A DNA stretch of 37,216 bases from Cyanobacteria bacterium K_Offshore_surface_m2_239 (lineage in GTDB: Bacteria > Cyanobacteriota > Cyanobacteriia > PCC-6307 > Cyanobiaceae). This document shows positions 18,358 through 27,273 of this stretch, in pieces (within the stretch, counting starts at the first letter, position 1; every line of letters starts with the position of its first letter). The DNA lies in the NCBI GenBank assembly GCA_016882305.1, contig VGQX01000012.1, forward strand, positions 1 through 37,216, in the 5' to 3' direction. The position numbers and the translations under genes were made by a program. The notes under the pieces were generated by a model. The model was not told the DNA's origin. It did not search any database and was given only the letters and a program-made list of their open reading frames with translations.

Positions 18358-18912
18358 TCAGAGTATCGGAGGAAATCTCGATGATCTTTCGTTCAGGCGC
18401 TGCAGCTGCGCCCTGGCCTTAAGCTTGGACAGACGCGTGGCTGAAGCGTCGAGGAGTCGCTGACGGCGCTCAGCCAGGACATCGGCGTGCCACTCTGGTG
18501 AGGCCAAGGAATACGGCTGGCTGCAGAGTCTCTGCCACTTGTCTGCTCCAGCAGCAGCCCCTTCTCCGGCACTGTCAGGGCGTCGCTTTGCTCTCCGGTG
18601 CGTGGCCAGTTCCGGTAAGTCCATCTGAACGATGGCCCAGATCACCTTCAGGCTGAGGCCGAAGTATTCGTGCACGATGCGATTCCTCAGCCCCTTGATG
18701 GCGCGCCAATCGATGTCGGGCCTGATGCGCTTCTTCTCCTCGGGGATTCCATTGGAGGCCTCGCCGATGATTTCGAGATTGCGGACCACGGCATCCACCG
18801 TACGAGTGTCTGCGCTGAACGCCTCAAAATCCATGCCGCTGGTGTAGGCAGCAATCTTGTCGCACGCCTCCTGCATGTCGGCGACAAACAGCCTCCAATC
18901 ACGGAGCGACAT
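18358..18912 (-). CDS. hepT: HepT-like HEPN toxin (DUF86) with atypical C-terminal extension
   Basis: MSLRDWRLFVADMQEACDKIAAYTSGMDFEAFSADTRTVDAVVRNLEIIGEASNGIPEEKKRIRPDIDWRAIKGLRNRIVHEYFGLSLKVIWAIVQMDLPEL; contains RX4HXY (RNRIVHEY). Confidence 0.85.
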   Translation of the reverse strand: MSLRDWRLFVADMQEACDKIAAYTSGMDFEAFSADTRTVDAVVRNLEIIGEASNGIPEEKKRIRPDIDWRAIKGLRNRIVHEYFGLSLKVIWAIVQMDLPELATHRRAKRRPDSAGEGAAAGADKWQRLCSQPYSLASPEWHADVLAERRQRLLDASATRLSKLKARAQLQRLNERSSRFPPIL

Positions 18913-19219
18913 GGAGCAGGCTGCTGAGAATGACGGTACGACGGTTCTCCTTGATCCCGTCAGCCGCCACCAGATCCACCTTGCGACCCAGCAGCTCTTC
19001 CAGTCGATCGGCCAGGTGGATGAAGCCGAAACCGATGGGTTCGGCGAAGCTCGCCAGCAGATCGACATCGCTGATGGCCGTGGCCTCATCCGTGGCAAAC
19101 GAGCCAAACAGCTGCAGGCTGCTGAGCTTGAACTCAGCGGCCAGGTCTGGGAAGTGCTCGCGCAGCACCCCAAGCACCTCGGCGCGGCTCGTGCAGGGGT
19201 GGGCGACGGAGCTCGTCAT
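18899..19219 (-). CDS. mntA: MntA-like minimal nucleotidyltransferase antitoxin
   Basis: LQLFGSFATDEATAISDVDLLASFAEPIGFGFIHLADRLEELLGRKVDLVAADGIKENRRTVILSSLLHVAP; exact GSX10DXD motif (GSFATDEATAISDVD). Overlaps hepT. Confidence 0.88.
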   Translation of the reverse strand: MTSSVAHPCTSRAEVLGVLREHFPDLAAEFKLSSLQLFGSFATDEATAISDVDLLASFAEPIGFGFIHLADRLEELLGRKVDLVAADGIKENRRTVILSSLLHVAP

Positions 19220-19319
19220 GGCAGCGGCAGGGCTGGACGCTGAATAGTAGCCGCACTGCAAGGGAGAGCCGAGCAGCAACCTCTGGCTGCACGACAAGCG
19301 CAAGCATGGTTACAGGGAA

Positions 19320-19640
19320 TCACTGGATGCACTGCCCCGCAGCTTCTGGCGCCGGGCCACATGTCCGCAGCATGCGGATGAAGTGTTGCAGAAACAGAAG
19401 GGCCCTATCGCCGGAGCGAATGCCGAAATTCAGCTTCATCTCTTCGCGTTCGCTGCCACCGAAAGGTGGATTGGCCAGGATCACAGCAAAGCGATCGCGC
19501 TCCTCCCCATCGCTGAGGTTTTCGGTATGCATGTGGACGTGCAGGAAGTTGGGCGCCTCGATGCCTGCCATGCAGGATCAAGTCCTGATCGCGATCCCAT
19601 AGGCAGGGACTCCGCCTCAGCCAGCGGGGGTTGGCTGAGG
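19320..19640 (-). pseudogene. Fragment of type I RM methyltransferase HsdM (N-6 DNA methylase)
   Basis: GIEAPNFLHVHMHTENLSDGEERDRFAVILANPPFGGSEREEMKLNFGIRSGDRALLFLQHFIRMLR (NPPF motif); preceded in another frame by DQDLILHG. Confidence 0.8.
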
Positions 19641-19782
19641 CCACCGGCTTGGGCGGGTGGACAGGCTGTCAAGCCCTGGGCGTTTCAAAACCCCGAACTG
19701 ATTAGCAACAATGCGCCGCAGCTGTCAACATCTAACCCCCCTCCTCATGGGCACCCGTGCCATGGGCTCCAAGCGGGGCGGT

Positions 19783-20421
19783 TCACACCGCCCAGAGCTC
19801 CTCCAAATCCAGTCCCAACCCCTCGGCCAGCTCTCCGCCATCGAGGCGGGTGGCGTTCTCCAGCCGCTCAGCCCTGCCCTGCTGACCCTCCCGCCAGATC
19901 TCCACAGCCCGCTCTTGGGGCAGCAGCAGCCAGCCGAGGCGGGCACCGTTGGCCTGGTAGAGGTCCATTTTGTGCCGAAGGGCGTTGCTGTTCTGGAGGC
20001 CATCGTTGCTGGGGCTGGCGAGTTCCACCACCAGGTCGGGGCAGAGGGGGGCGAAGCCGCGCCGTTCAGCGGCGGTGAGAGCTCTCCAGCGCTCTTCCCG
20101 CACAAGCGAGGCGTCGGGGCTCAACACGGAGCCATCCGGCAGGAGGAAACCTCCGGAGCTGTCGAACACCATCCAGCCACCCCGCTGATCCGCCCAGAGG
20201 AGGAGCCGCATGGATAGGCGGGAGTTGCGATTGCTGGTTTCGCTGCCCGCGGGAGTCATGTGGAGCACTCTGCCGTTCGCAGCAAGTTCGAGCACGGCCT
20301 CGGGGTTGGCCTGGCACACCTGCTCAAATTGCTCGGGCGTCAGCCGCAGATCCTCAGGGAGCTGGAGAGGAGCGGGCTCCAGAGCCGGTGGGGTGTGGGC
20401 GGGAGAGGGCGCCAGGGCCAT
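19783..20421 (-). CDS. Uma2-family (DUF820) putative endonuclease
   Basis: LTPEQFEQVCQANPEAVLELAANGRVLHMTPAGSETSNRNSRLSMRLLLWADQRGGWMVFDSSGGFLLPDGSVLSPDASLVREERW...LCPDLVVELASPSN; standard Uma2 pattern. Start may instead be 20448. Confidence 0.92.
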   Translation of the reverse strand: MALAPSPAHTPPALEPAPLQLPEDLRLTPEQFEQVCQANPEAVLELAANGRVLHMTPAGSETSNRNSRLSMRLLLWADQRGGWMVFDSSGGFLLPDGSVLSPDASLVREERWRALTAAERRGFAPLCPDLVVELASPSNDGLQNSNALRHKMDLYQANGARLGWLLLPQERAVEIWREGQQGRAERLENATRLDGGELAEGLGLDLEELWAV

Positions 20422-20461
20422 GGCGTGACGCCGACATTGGACGATCATTTTATGGGGGGTT

Positions 20462-20735
20462 GGCAGGATGTCCCAGCCGAACGAGCCGCCGAACGGCTGG
20501 CTGAAGCCCTGGTGGGTGATGACGTCCTCGCCATCGATCACGACCTCTGGCAGGCCATGGCCCACTCGCCGTCGCCCCATTGGCGGGCGATCCACGCCCG
20601 GGCGATCCGCCTCGTCAGCCCACTGGATGGCCCGGGCGGCGGAAAGGGGCAGGCCAGAGCGGCCGAGGGAGTGCTTGAAGGCGATGTCCCAGAGCGAGAC
20701 ATCAAGGCATGAGTATCGAGCACAACCATGCTCAT
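20462..20735 (-). pseudogene. PIN-domain toxin with internal deletion/frameshift
   Basis: MSMVVLDTHAL (20735 leftward) runs directly into VSLWDIAFKHSLGRSGLPLSAARAIQWADEA in another frame; the middle of the PIN domain is missing. Confidence 0.65.
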
Positions 20736-20908
20736 CCCCGCTCGAAGAGCTCCGCGATCAGAGGATTGGCGGCATCGATGTCATCGGGCACAGAGAACTG
20801 GCCCCGGGCCACCCCCAGGCGGCGCGGTGGCTGGGGGGTGTCCAACGACGTGATCCGGGCGACAGGCCGACCCTTGCGGGCGATCACCACCTCCGATTCC
20901 GCGCCGGT
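20732..20908 (-). pseudogene. Phd/YefM antitoxin, second copy, truncated at its 5' end
   Basis: Nearly the same nucleotide sequence as 12565..~12745; breaks at gattccgcgccgg/ttgaccgg. Confidence 0.75.
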
Positions 20909-20959
20909 TGACCGGTCTGTGCCGGTGCTGTGCAGGTGGTGTGCCGGTGCTGTTCAGGT

Positions 20960-21274
20960 GTTCTCACCCCCCTGCCAGGGATTGAGCAGCTGCACTCCGG
21001 AGGCCTGGACATCCGCGAGGTTTCGGGTCACCACCACCAGGTTGTGCACCACGGCGGTGGCGGCGATCAAGCCATCACAGAACGGCTGGGGATGGGGCCC
21101 ATGCAAGGCGGCGCTCCACCAACAGCACGCCAAGCTCCAGCTCATGCAGCGTGATCCCCGAGACAAACAAGCTGCCAGCCTCAACCCGTTCCGCCCAGGC
21201 GGCGACACCCGGGTCGGCCTCGCCCGCCCGCACCTTGCGCAATTCCGAAACCAGGTTTGTGTCAAGCAGAACAT
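20960..21274 (-). pseudogene. FitB-like VapC toxin with internal deletion and frameshifts
   Basis: N-terminal HVLLDTNLVSELRKVRAGEADPGVAAWAERVEAGSLFVSGITLHELELGVLLVERR in one frame and C-terminal PQPFCDGLIAATAVVHNLVVVTRNLADVQASGVQLLNPWQGG in another; the central segment is absent. Confidence 0.8.
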
Positions 21275-21291
21275 GGGTCGATCCGCAACCC

Positions 21292-21504
21292 TCAGGCCAG
21301 GTCGGCGGCTTGGGGCGCCTCACCATGGCGGATCGAGGGCAACGCCACCGCATCAGCGCCTGGGGTGGCCAGCAGGTCGGCAATCGAACCGGCGCGGCCC
21401 AGCAGGCGGTCGGTGATGAACACAAGCCCCCGATTCGCAGCCCGCTTGGCTCCAGCCGCGTCTTGATCAAAGGCCCGGCTGGTGATGGTGACGGCCATGG
21501 GCAC
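21292..21504 (-). CDS. Phd-like antitoxin (probably internally deleted)
   Basis: MAVTITSRAFDQDAAGAKRAANRGLVFITDRLLGRAGSIADLLATPGADAVALPSIRHGEAPQAADLA; the usual RGRPxxVL... block after FITD is missing. Confidence 0.6.
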   Translation of the reverse strand: MPMAVTITSRAFDQDAAGAKRAANRGLVFITDRLLGRAGSIADLLATPGADAVALPSIRHGEAPQAADLA

Positions 21505-21636
21505 AAGTTTTGTTCAATTTAGTGTAGCAATGTTGCTACTTTTGGGGTGCGCCAACTTTTGGCCGAAGTCTAGACGTAATGCACCAGCTTGCGTCACACA
21601 CCAGCTTTGGGTGTGATGCGGTAATGCTGGATCAGC

Positions 21637-21939
21637 ATGGCGCTCACCATGAGGCTGGATGCCGAAACCGATCGCTGCCTCCGCGACCTCCAGGCAGAGA
21701 GCGGCCTCGATCGCAGTGCCCTGACTCGCCAACTGATCCGCAAGGGCTGGCAGCAACGCCAGGCGCCGCCAACGATCAGCGAACAGCTGGGCGGCCCTCC
21801 CCCCGCGTTTCTGAGCACCTTGACGCCTGGTGGTTCCGAGCGAGACCAGCGGCGGCGAAGCGTGCGGGACATCTGCGGCAACGGCAGCCGCTATCGCCAC
21901 GGCTCTGGCGGCAACCGGTGTGACAGGTGGTGGCATTGA
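21637..21939 (+). CDS. RHH/CopG-like putative DNA-binding protein, C-terminus possibly frameshifted
   Basis: MALTMRLDAETDRCLRDLQAESGLDRSALTRQLIRKGWQQRQAPPTISEQLGGPPPAFLSTLTPGGSERDQRRR; the last ~25 aa look out of frame. Confidence 0.5.
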   Translation: MALTMRLDAETDRCLRDLQAESGLDRSALTRQLIRKGWQQRQAPPTISEQLGGPPPAFLSTLTPGGSERDQRRRSVRDICGNGSRYRHGSGGNRCDRWWH

Positions 21940-21993
21940 TCTCCCGGGCTCTGTCGCAGGGCTCCACCCGCCACCGCCACACCCCCGGATGCC

Positions 21994-22512
21994 GTGTCGC
22001 CATCCCCGCCCGCAGCCCAACAGCCGCCAAACAGCGCCCCGGAGCTGCCAGATCCGCCAGAATCACCCTTACCACCACGCCGCTGGCTGGGCCTTGATCG
22101 CCTGGGTGTGCTCCAGGTGCTTGGCGGCATCGCCCTGGGCCTGATTGCCCTGTTCTCCTCCTATGACCACATCACCCTCGCCGGCCACACCCTGCAGCTC
22201 CAGCAGCAATGGGGAATCCCTTTCATCCTTGCCTCGCTGGCGACAGTTGTTGTCGATGCTCAACTGGCGACGGGATCCCGGCTACGAGCAGAGCATCGTG
22301 CAGCACGAATTGCGGATGAAGCAGCTGAAGAGCGAGATCGAGCTGCTGAGGCGCGAGAACGCCAGACAGAGAGCTTTAAGCGCCTTGATCAAGCAGCACT
22401 GCTTTCCGGACGATTTCAACTCGATCCCACGCCCACCAACCGCGCCCGATTCCAGTTCTTTCTGACGCTCCTCGCGGACCCCAGCGCACTTGATTCGGAA
22501 GAGAAGGGTTGA
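21994..22512 (+). CDS. Hypothetical membrane protein with C-terminal coiled-coil-like region
   Basis: 172 aa; LGVLQVLGGIALGLIALFSSYDHI and WGIPFILASLATVVVDAQL hydrophobic segments, then RAEHRAARIADEAAEERDRAAEARERQTESFKRLDQAALLSGRFQLDPTPTNRARFQFFLTLLADP. Confidence 0.55.
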   Translation: MSPSPPAAQQPPNSAPELPDPPESPLPPRRWLGLDRLGVLQVLGGIALGLIALFSSYDHITLAGHTLQLQQQWGIPFILASLATVVVDAQLATGSRLRAEHRAARIADEAAEERDRAAEARERQTESFKRLDQAALLSGRFQLDPTPTNRARFQFFLTLLADPSALDSEEKG

Positions 22513-22631
22513 GCCCTCTCCAACTGGGCCAGGGGGCAGAAGGGCTCACCAAGGTTCGCCGGCAGGTTCGTGACCAGGACCAGCACTCCAGGAAACGTTT
22601 CGCTATTCAATGGGATGTTCGATGGCTGCCA

Positions 22632-22730
22632 TCAAGACATCCCTTCGGGCACGCGGAACTGGCCGTAGGCCACCCCCAGACGCCGCAGTTGCGGGGGGCC
22701 GCGCAGCGTCGTGATCCCGACGACAGCCCC
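22632..22730 (-). pseudogene. Third Phd/YefM antitoxin C-terminal relic
   Basis: GAVVGITTLRGPPQLRRLGVAYGQFRVPEGMS* parallels ARLTSLRTSQPPRRLGVARGQFSVPDSID of the 12565..12849 copy; abuts the stop codon of the next gene. Confidence 0.6.
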
Positions 22731-23578
22731 TACCGGCGCCGAATCAACAGCAGCCCCCGGCTCCGCCCCGCGCTGGCATCCACCGCCCCCATGGCTGTCC
22801 ACAGATCCGCCGCGCTCACCCACGCGGCGGGATAGCGGTAGCGCGCCACATCCAGGATCAACACCTTGTCGCTGGCCGGGTCATAGGCCGCCAGCGGTGA
22901 GATGTGGCCCCCGCCCCGCTGGCCGAGGGCCGGGCGGAAGTAGTTCACCAGCAGCCGATCGTCGGGGTCCTGGAGCGAGCGGCGCAACAGGGCGCGCCAC
23001 TGCGCCAGGCTCAAGCGATCGCCGTGGATGCGTTCCACCACCAGCTCGGGTGCGGCGGCCAGCCAGCCGTGCAGTTGGGTGAGGGTCATCCCCTCCCGCG
23101 CCACCGTCTCCGGCCGCACAAAACCTTGGCTGCCGGGGATCGCGAAGGCGTTGGTCTGGGTCCAGAAGCGGTAGGCGCCATACCCCGGCACCGGCGGCGC
23201 CGGCACCGCCAGGCTGTTGAGCGCCATCACGGCGCTGGCCACGCCGCAGTAGGCCAGGTTGGCCTGGGTCTCGAACCATTGCGCCAGGGGGCCGTGGTCC
23301 GCGCGGGCGCTGGCGCGCAGGAGCAGCCGCTGGCCGGCCGGCCCCTCCAGGGGGATGGGTTCCGCCGGGGGCATGGGCCCCGCTGGAGAAACGGGCGCCG
23401 CCGGCGGTAGCGGCGTCGTGGGAAGCGGGCTCGCCGAGGGGAGCGCGGGGTTGGGGGAGGCCCAGCCGCGGCTGGCTCCACCCATCGCCAGGGCCAGGGC
23501 GAGCCCCAGGGCGACCCCTCCCAGCCAGCGGCCGGGCGGCGCGGAGGACTGGCGATGGTTCAGGCATTGGCGTGTCAT
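22730..23578 (-). CDS. Phytochelatin synthase-family (papain-like) secreted/membrane protein
   Basis: QANLAYCGVASAVMALNSLAVPAPP (catalytic Cys), GGGHISPLAAYDPASDKVLILDVARYRYPAAWV (His, Asp), N-terminal hydrophobic segment. Start ATG at 23578. Confidence 0.88.
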   Translation of the reverse strand: MTRQCLNHRQSSAPPGRWLGGVALGLALALAMGGASRGWASPNPALPSASPLPTTPLPPAAPVSPAGPMPPAEPIPLEGPAGQRLLLRASARADHGPLAQWFETQANLAYCGVASAVMALNSLAVPAPPVPGYGAYRFWTQTNAFAIPGSQGFVRPETVAREGMTLTQLHGWLAAAPELVVERIHGDRLSLAQWRALLRRSLQDPDDRLLVNYFRPALGQRGGGHISPLAAYDPASDKVLILDVARYRYPAAWVSAADLWTAMGAVDASAGRSRGLLLIRRR

Positions 23579-23607
23579 GGTTCTTTGGGGCCTTGGTCTT
23601 TTGGGCC

Positions 23608-24630
23608 TCAATACCCCGAGGAGCCCGGGGGAGGCGCGCTGGCGGGCACCTGCTTCAGATAGCTGGCCACCGGGATCGGGCGGGGTTGGTTGTAGCCCAC
23701 CGGAAGCCAGAGATCTCCCGCGCCGGACGCGAAGTGCACCTCCCAGTGATACAGCCCGCGAAAGGCGGCCGGGTCGTCTTTCATCAAGGCGGCGTAATGG
23801 AGAACGGCCCTGCCGTAGTGGTCGCTGTTGTTGTAGCCCCACAGGGCTTTCTTGAGATTGCCGGGGCCACCGCGCCGGACGAGATAACGGGCGGCGGCGT
23901 GGATGGCGTCACGGGGGTTGCGGATGTCGCCCTTGCCGATGCCTGGCTCCGCCCAGGTGGTGGGCAAAAACTGCATCGGTCCCTGGGCCCCCGCCACGGA
24001 GATCCCATCCAGCCGACCCATGCCCGACTCCACGAGGTTGACGGCGGCGAGCACCTCCCAGGGGATGCCTGTGGCCGCCGCCGCCTCTTTGTAGTAGCTC
24101 AGCAGTTGCTCGGGAGGTTCCGGGGAGCGGATGCGCCAGCTCGGCAGGGTGAGGGTGCGCTGTCCCCGATGCATGGCGAGAAATTCCCGCCGCGCCGCCA
24201 AGTGGCGCTCCAACACCGTTTGCCAGCGCGCGGGGAGGGCCGCCCGCACCTGGTCGGCGAGCGCCCGGCGATGGGACAACACCCGATAGATCACCTGTTG
24301 CTGGTGACCCAGCCGCGGCAGCTGCTCGGCGGGGGTGGCGGGATCTCGCAGGGCCTCCTCCACGGCCGCCAGCAGGGCCGCGAGGCTCGTCGCGTCCGGG
24401 GGCAGCAGGGGGTAATGGCGACCGTCGGCGCTGGTGGGCAGCGCCGCATCTGACGGCAGCGGGGCCACCACGCGCTCCGGAGTGGCCTCACGGCTGGGTG
24501 CTTCCGCTTTTCCCCGAGACAGACACTGTCCCGGAAGGCAGATCAGGCCCACCCCCACGAGAAGCGCGGCGCCACCGACGACCAGACCCGCGCGACCCGC
24601 TCCGGGCCATCGGTGAGGGATCGGTCGCAT
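23608..24630 (-). CDS. Lytic transglycosylase (SLT domain)
   Basis: ATGIPWEVLAAVNLVESGMGRLDGISVAGAQGPMQFLPTTWAEPGIGKGDIRNPRDAIHAAARYLV; N-terminal hydrophobic segment from ATG at 24630. Confidence 0.9.
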   Translation of the reverse strand: MRPIPHRWPGAGRAGLVVGGAALLVGVGLICLPGQCLSRGKAEAPSREATPERVVAPLPSDAALPTSADGRHYPLLPPDATSLAALLAAVEEALRDPATPAEQLPRLGHQQQVIYRVLSHRRALADQVRAALPARWQTVLERHLAARREFLAMHRGQRTLTLPSWRIRSPEPPEQLLSYYKEAAAATGIPWEVLAAVNLVESGMGRLDGISVAGAQGPMQFLPTTWAEPGIGKGDIRNPRDAIHAAARYLVRRGGPGNLKKALWGYNNSDHYGRAVLHYAALMKDDPAAFRGLYHWEVHFASGAGDLWLPVGYNQPRPIPVASYLKQVPASAPPPGSSGY

Positions 24631-24664
24631 CGGCACTCCGCCAGGGAGGGGCACCTTAAGCGCG

Positions 24665-27181
24665 TCAGGGAGCGGTGACCAGAGGCAACAGTTCCACAAC
24701 GCTTTCCCCGGCCCGCAGGGGCAGCTGGATCCCCGGTGTGGAGCCATCCTCCCGGGCGAGCTGGGCCACGCTCCAGCGCAGGTGGCGCCCCTCTCGACCA
24801 CTCAGCCGCACGCCCACCACGCTCCCTTCGGCCGCCCGCAGGTCGACCAGCTGATCGGCTCGCTGGAGGAAGCGCAAGCCGATCTGGCCCAGATCGCCCC
24901 GCTGACAGAGCCGCAGGCTCTCCACCCCCAGCTTCTTCAATTGCCCGAGGCGACTCGCCAGCAACACCTCCCCGCCGCCTTGCGCGCTCGCCGCGCCCAC
25001 CACCTCCTCCCCGGGAAGCAGGCGCATCAATTGGGGCCCCTGGGCGATGCGGCCCAACAGCGGCAGGTTGGCGTCATTCACCGCCAGCCGCAGCAGCCGG
25101 CCCGTGCTGCTGGCCACCACCAACTCATCGTTGTCGCCAAAGGCCACCACCCGTTTGAGGGTCACCCCCTCTTTGAGCTTCAGCACGGTGGCGGCCCGAC
25201 CGGACAGATCCTGAAACTCCTCGATGGCCAGGCGCTTGAAGCGTCCATCGCTGCTGAGCAGGCCCAAGCTGCTGTGGGTGTTGCTCCGCAGCGGCACCAC
25301 CTGCACCACCGCTTCGTCCGCCAGACTCTCGGGCAGGAAACGCTCCAGAGGACCCTGTTGCTGGGCGGCGAATTCCCAGCGCACCAGGGCCACCCGGCCG
25401 TCGGCGGTGAAGGCGAGCAGGGCGGGCGGCGGATCAACGGGCAGAAGGATCCGGGGCGGGGCGGGCCCTTCCGCCGTTTCCGTCATCTCCTCCAGCTTCA
25501 TCCGGCTCGCCTGTTGGGCGGAGAGGATCCGCACGTGGCCATCCGCCTGGATGAGCACTCGCGCTTCCGCCGGCAGGGCATCCAGGGCCTGCTGGCGCTG
25601 CTCCTCGGTGGAGGGTCGGGCCGCAGCGCCGCGCTGAGCCATCACGGCATCGCCCCCTTCCACCAGGCGGGTGCGCCGGGGGGTGGCGTAGCGCTTCCGC
25701 AGGTGCCGCAGCTCCCGCACCATCGTGTCCAGCAGGGTGGGACGGTCATCCAGCAGGTGGCGCAGTTCCGCCTGCTCCTTGCTCAGGTCGCCGGCCTCCT
25801 GCCGCAGGCTTTCCTGCTCCAGGCTGGTCAGCCGCCGCAGGGGCATGGCCAGAACGGCGTCGGCCTGGCGATCGCTCAGGTCGAGGTGCACCTGCAGGCT
25901 GGCCTTCGCGGCCGCGGCATCGCTGGCGGCGGTGATCATGGCGATCACCTCTTGCAGGCGGGCCAGGGCCTTGATCAGCCCCTCCACCACCTCCAGCCGG
26001 TCTTCGCAGCGCTTGAGTGCATGGCGGGTGCGGCGGATGAGAGTGTGCTCGCGAAAGTCGAGGAACTGATCCAGCAGCTGGCGCAGGCTGAGCTGCTGGG
26101 GTTGGCCGTTGACGAGCGCCAGGAGGATCGCGCCGAAATTGCTCTGCAGCGCCGTGCGCCGCTGGAGCTCCGCCAACACCTTGCTGGAGTCCGCATCGCG
26201 CCGCACCTCGACAACGATGCGCATGCCCTCCCGGTCGCTTTCATCGCGGATGTCGGCAATGCCGATGATCTTGCCGTCGTTGACCATCTCGGCCAGCTTC
26301 TCGATCCAGCCCGCCTTGCTCAGTTGATAGGGCAGCTCGGTGATCACCACAGCGCCGCGCCGATGGCGACCCTTTCCCGGCTGCACCTCCTCGATGTGCG
26401 CCACCCCGCGCATCGGAATGCTGCCCCGGCCGGTGAGATAGGTGTCGCGCACGCCAGCGCCGAGGAGCACCTCGCCACCGGTTGGAAAATCAGGTCCGGG
26501 AACAAGTTCCAGCAGCTTCTCATCGGAGAGGTCGGGCTGGCGGATCAGGGCGATGAGGGCATCGACCACCTCGCCGAGATTGTGGGGCGGGATGCTTGTG
26601 GCCATGCCCACCGCGATGCCGTTGCAGCCATTGAGGATCAGAAAGGGCAATTGCGCCGGCAGGACGGCAGGCTCCTGCTGGGAGCCATCGAAATTGGCGG
26701 TGAAGGCCACCGTGTCGTTGCCGATCTCATCGAGGAGGCCCTCATTGGCGATCGGCGCCAGACGGGTTTCCGTGTAGCGCATGGCCGCCGGGGGATCATC
26801 ATCCACCGAGCCGAAATTGCCATGGCCATCCAGCAGGGGGTGGCGGCTGGAGAAGGTCTGCACCAACCGCACCAGGGCGTCATACACGGCTTGATCGCCG
26901 TGGGGATGGTATTTGCCCAGCACGTCCCCCACCACGCGGGCGCACTTGCGGTAGGGCCGATCCGGGGTCAGCCCGAGCTCGTGCATGGCGTAAAGAATGC
27001 GCCGTTGCACCGGCTTCAGGCCATCGCGCACATCGGGCAGGGCCCGCCCGACGATGACGCTCATCGCGTACTCCAGGTAGGAGCGCTGCATCTCCTGGTG
27101 CAAGGCGATCGGCTCGATCCGCTGATCGTTATCGGGATCGTTTCCCGGGTCCTTGCGATTGCCTGAGCGTGTGTCGGCCAT
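24665..27181 (-). CDS. parC: Type IIA DNA topoisomerase subunit A (ParC/GyrA-like)
   Basis: 838 aa; [64 protein letters not shown]. No clear GyrA-box (QRRGG-like) seen in the C-terminal domain, favouring ParC over GyrA. Confidence 0.92.
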   Translation of the reverse strand: MADTRSGNRKDPGNDPDNDQRIEPIALHQEMQRSYLEYAMSVIVGRALPDVRDGLKPVQRRILYAMHELGLTPDRPYRKCARVVGDVLGKYHPHGDQAVYDALVRLVQTFSSRHPLLDGHGNFGSVDDDPPAAMRYTETRLAPIANEGLLDEIGNDTVAFTANFDGSQQEPAVLPAQLPFLILNGCNGIAVGMATSIPPHNLGEVVDALIALIRQPDLSDEKLLELVPGPDFPTGGEVLLGAGVRDTYLTGRGSIPMRGVAHIEEVQPGKGRHRRGAVVITELPYQLSKAGWIEKLAEMVNDGKIIGIADIRDESDREGMRIVVEVRRDADSSKVLAELQRRTALQSNFGAILLALVNGQPQQLSLRQLLDQFLDFREHTLIRRTRHALKRCEDRLEVVEGLIKALARLQEVIAMITAASDAAAAKASLQVHLDLSDRQADAVLAMPLRRLTSLEQESLRQEAGDLSKEQAELRHLLDDRPTLLDTMVRELRHLRKRYATPRRTRLVEGGDAVMAQRGAAARPSTEEQRQQALDALPAEARVLIQADGHVRILSAQQASRMKLEEMTETAEGPAPPRILLPVDPPPALLAFTADGRVALVRWEFAAQQQGPLERFLPESLADEAVVQVVPLRSNTHSSLGLLSSDGRFKRLAIEEFQDLSGRAATVLKLKEGVTLKRVVAFGDNDELVVASSTGRLLRLAVNDANLPLLGRIAQGPQLMRLLPGEEVVGAASAQGGGEVLLASRLGQLKKLGVESLRLCQRGDLGQIGLRFLQRADQLVDLRAAEGSVVGVRLSGREGRHLRWSVAQLAREDGSTPGIQLPLRAGESVVELLPLVTAP

Positions 27182-27273
27182 CCTGTGCTGGCAAGGTGGG
27201 GCGGACGACGGGGGTCAGCCTACAGATTCAACGGTCATCACCCCCCGAGGCGAAGCCATCTCCTCCGTTGGCC

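Noticed and set aside
12413-22730. Transposon or integron explaining the TA accumulation
   Set aside because: I saw no transposase, integrase, recombinase or attC-like repeated structures in this interval; only direct duplications of TA fragments.
24782-27166. 794-aa plus-strand ORF antisense to the topoisomerase subunit A gene
   Set aside because: GC-rich mirror ORF: the minus strand encodes a clear ParC/GyrA-like protein over the same span, while the plus-strand product is His/Gln/Gly-rich with no recognisable motif.
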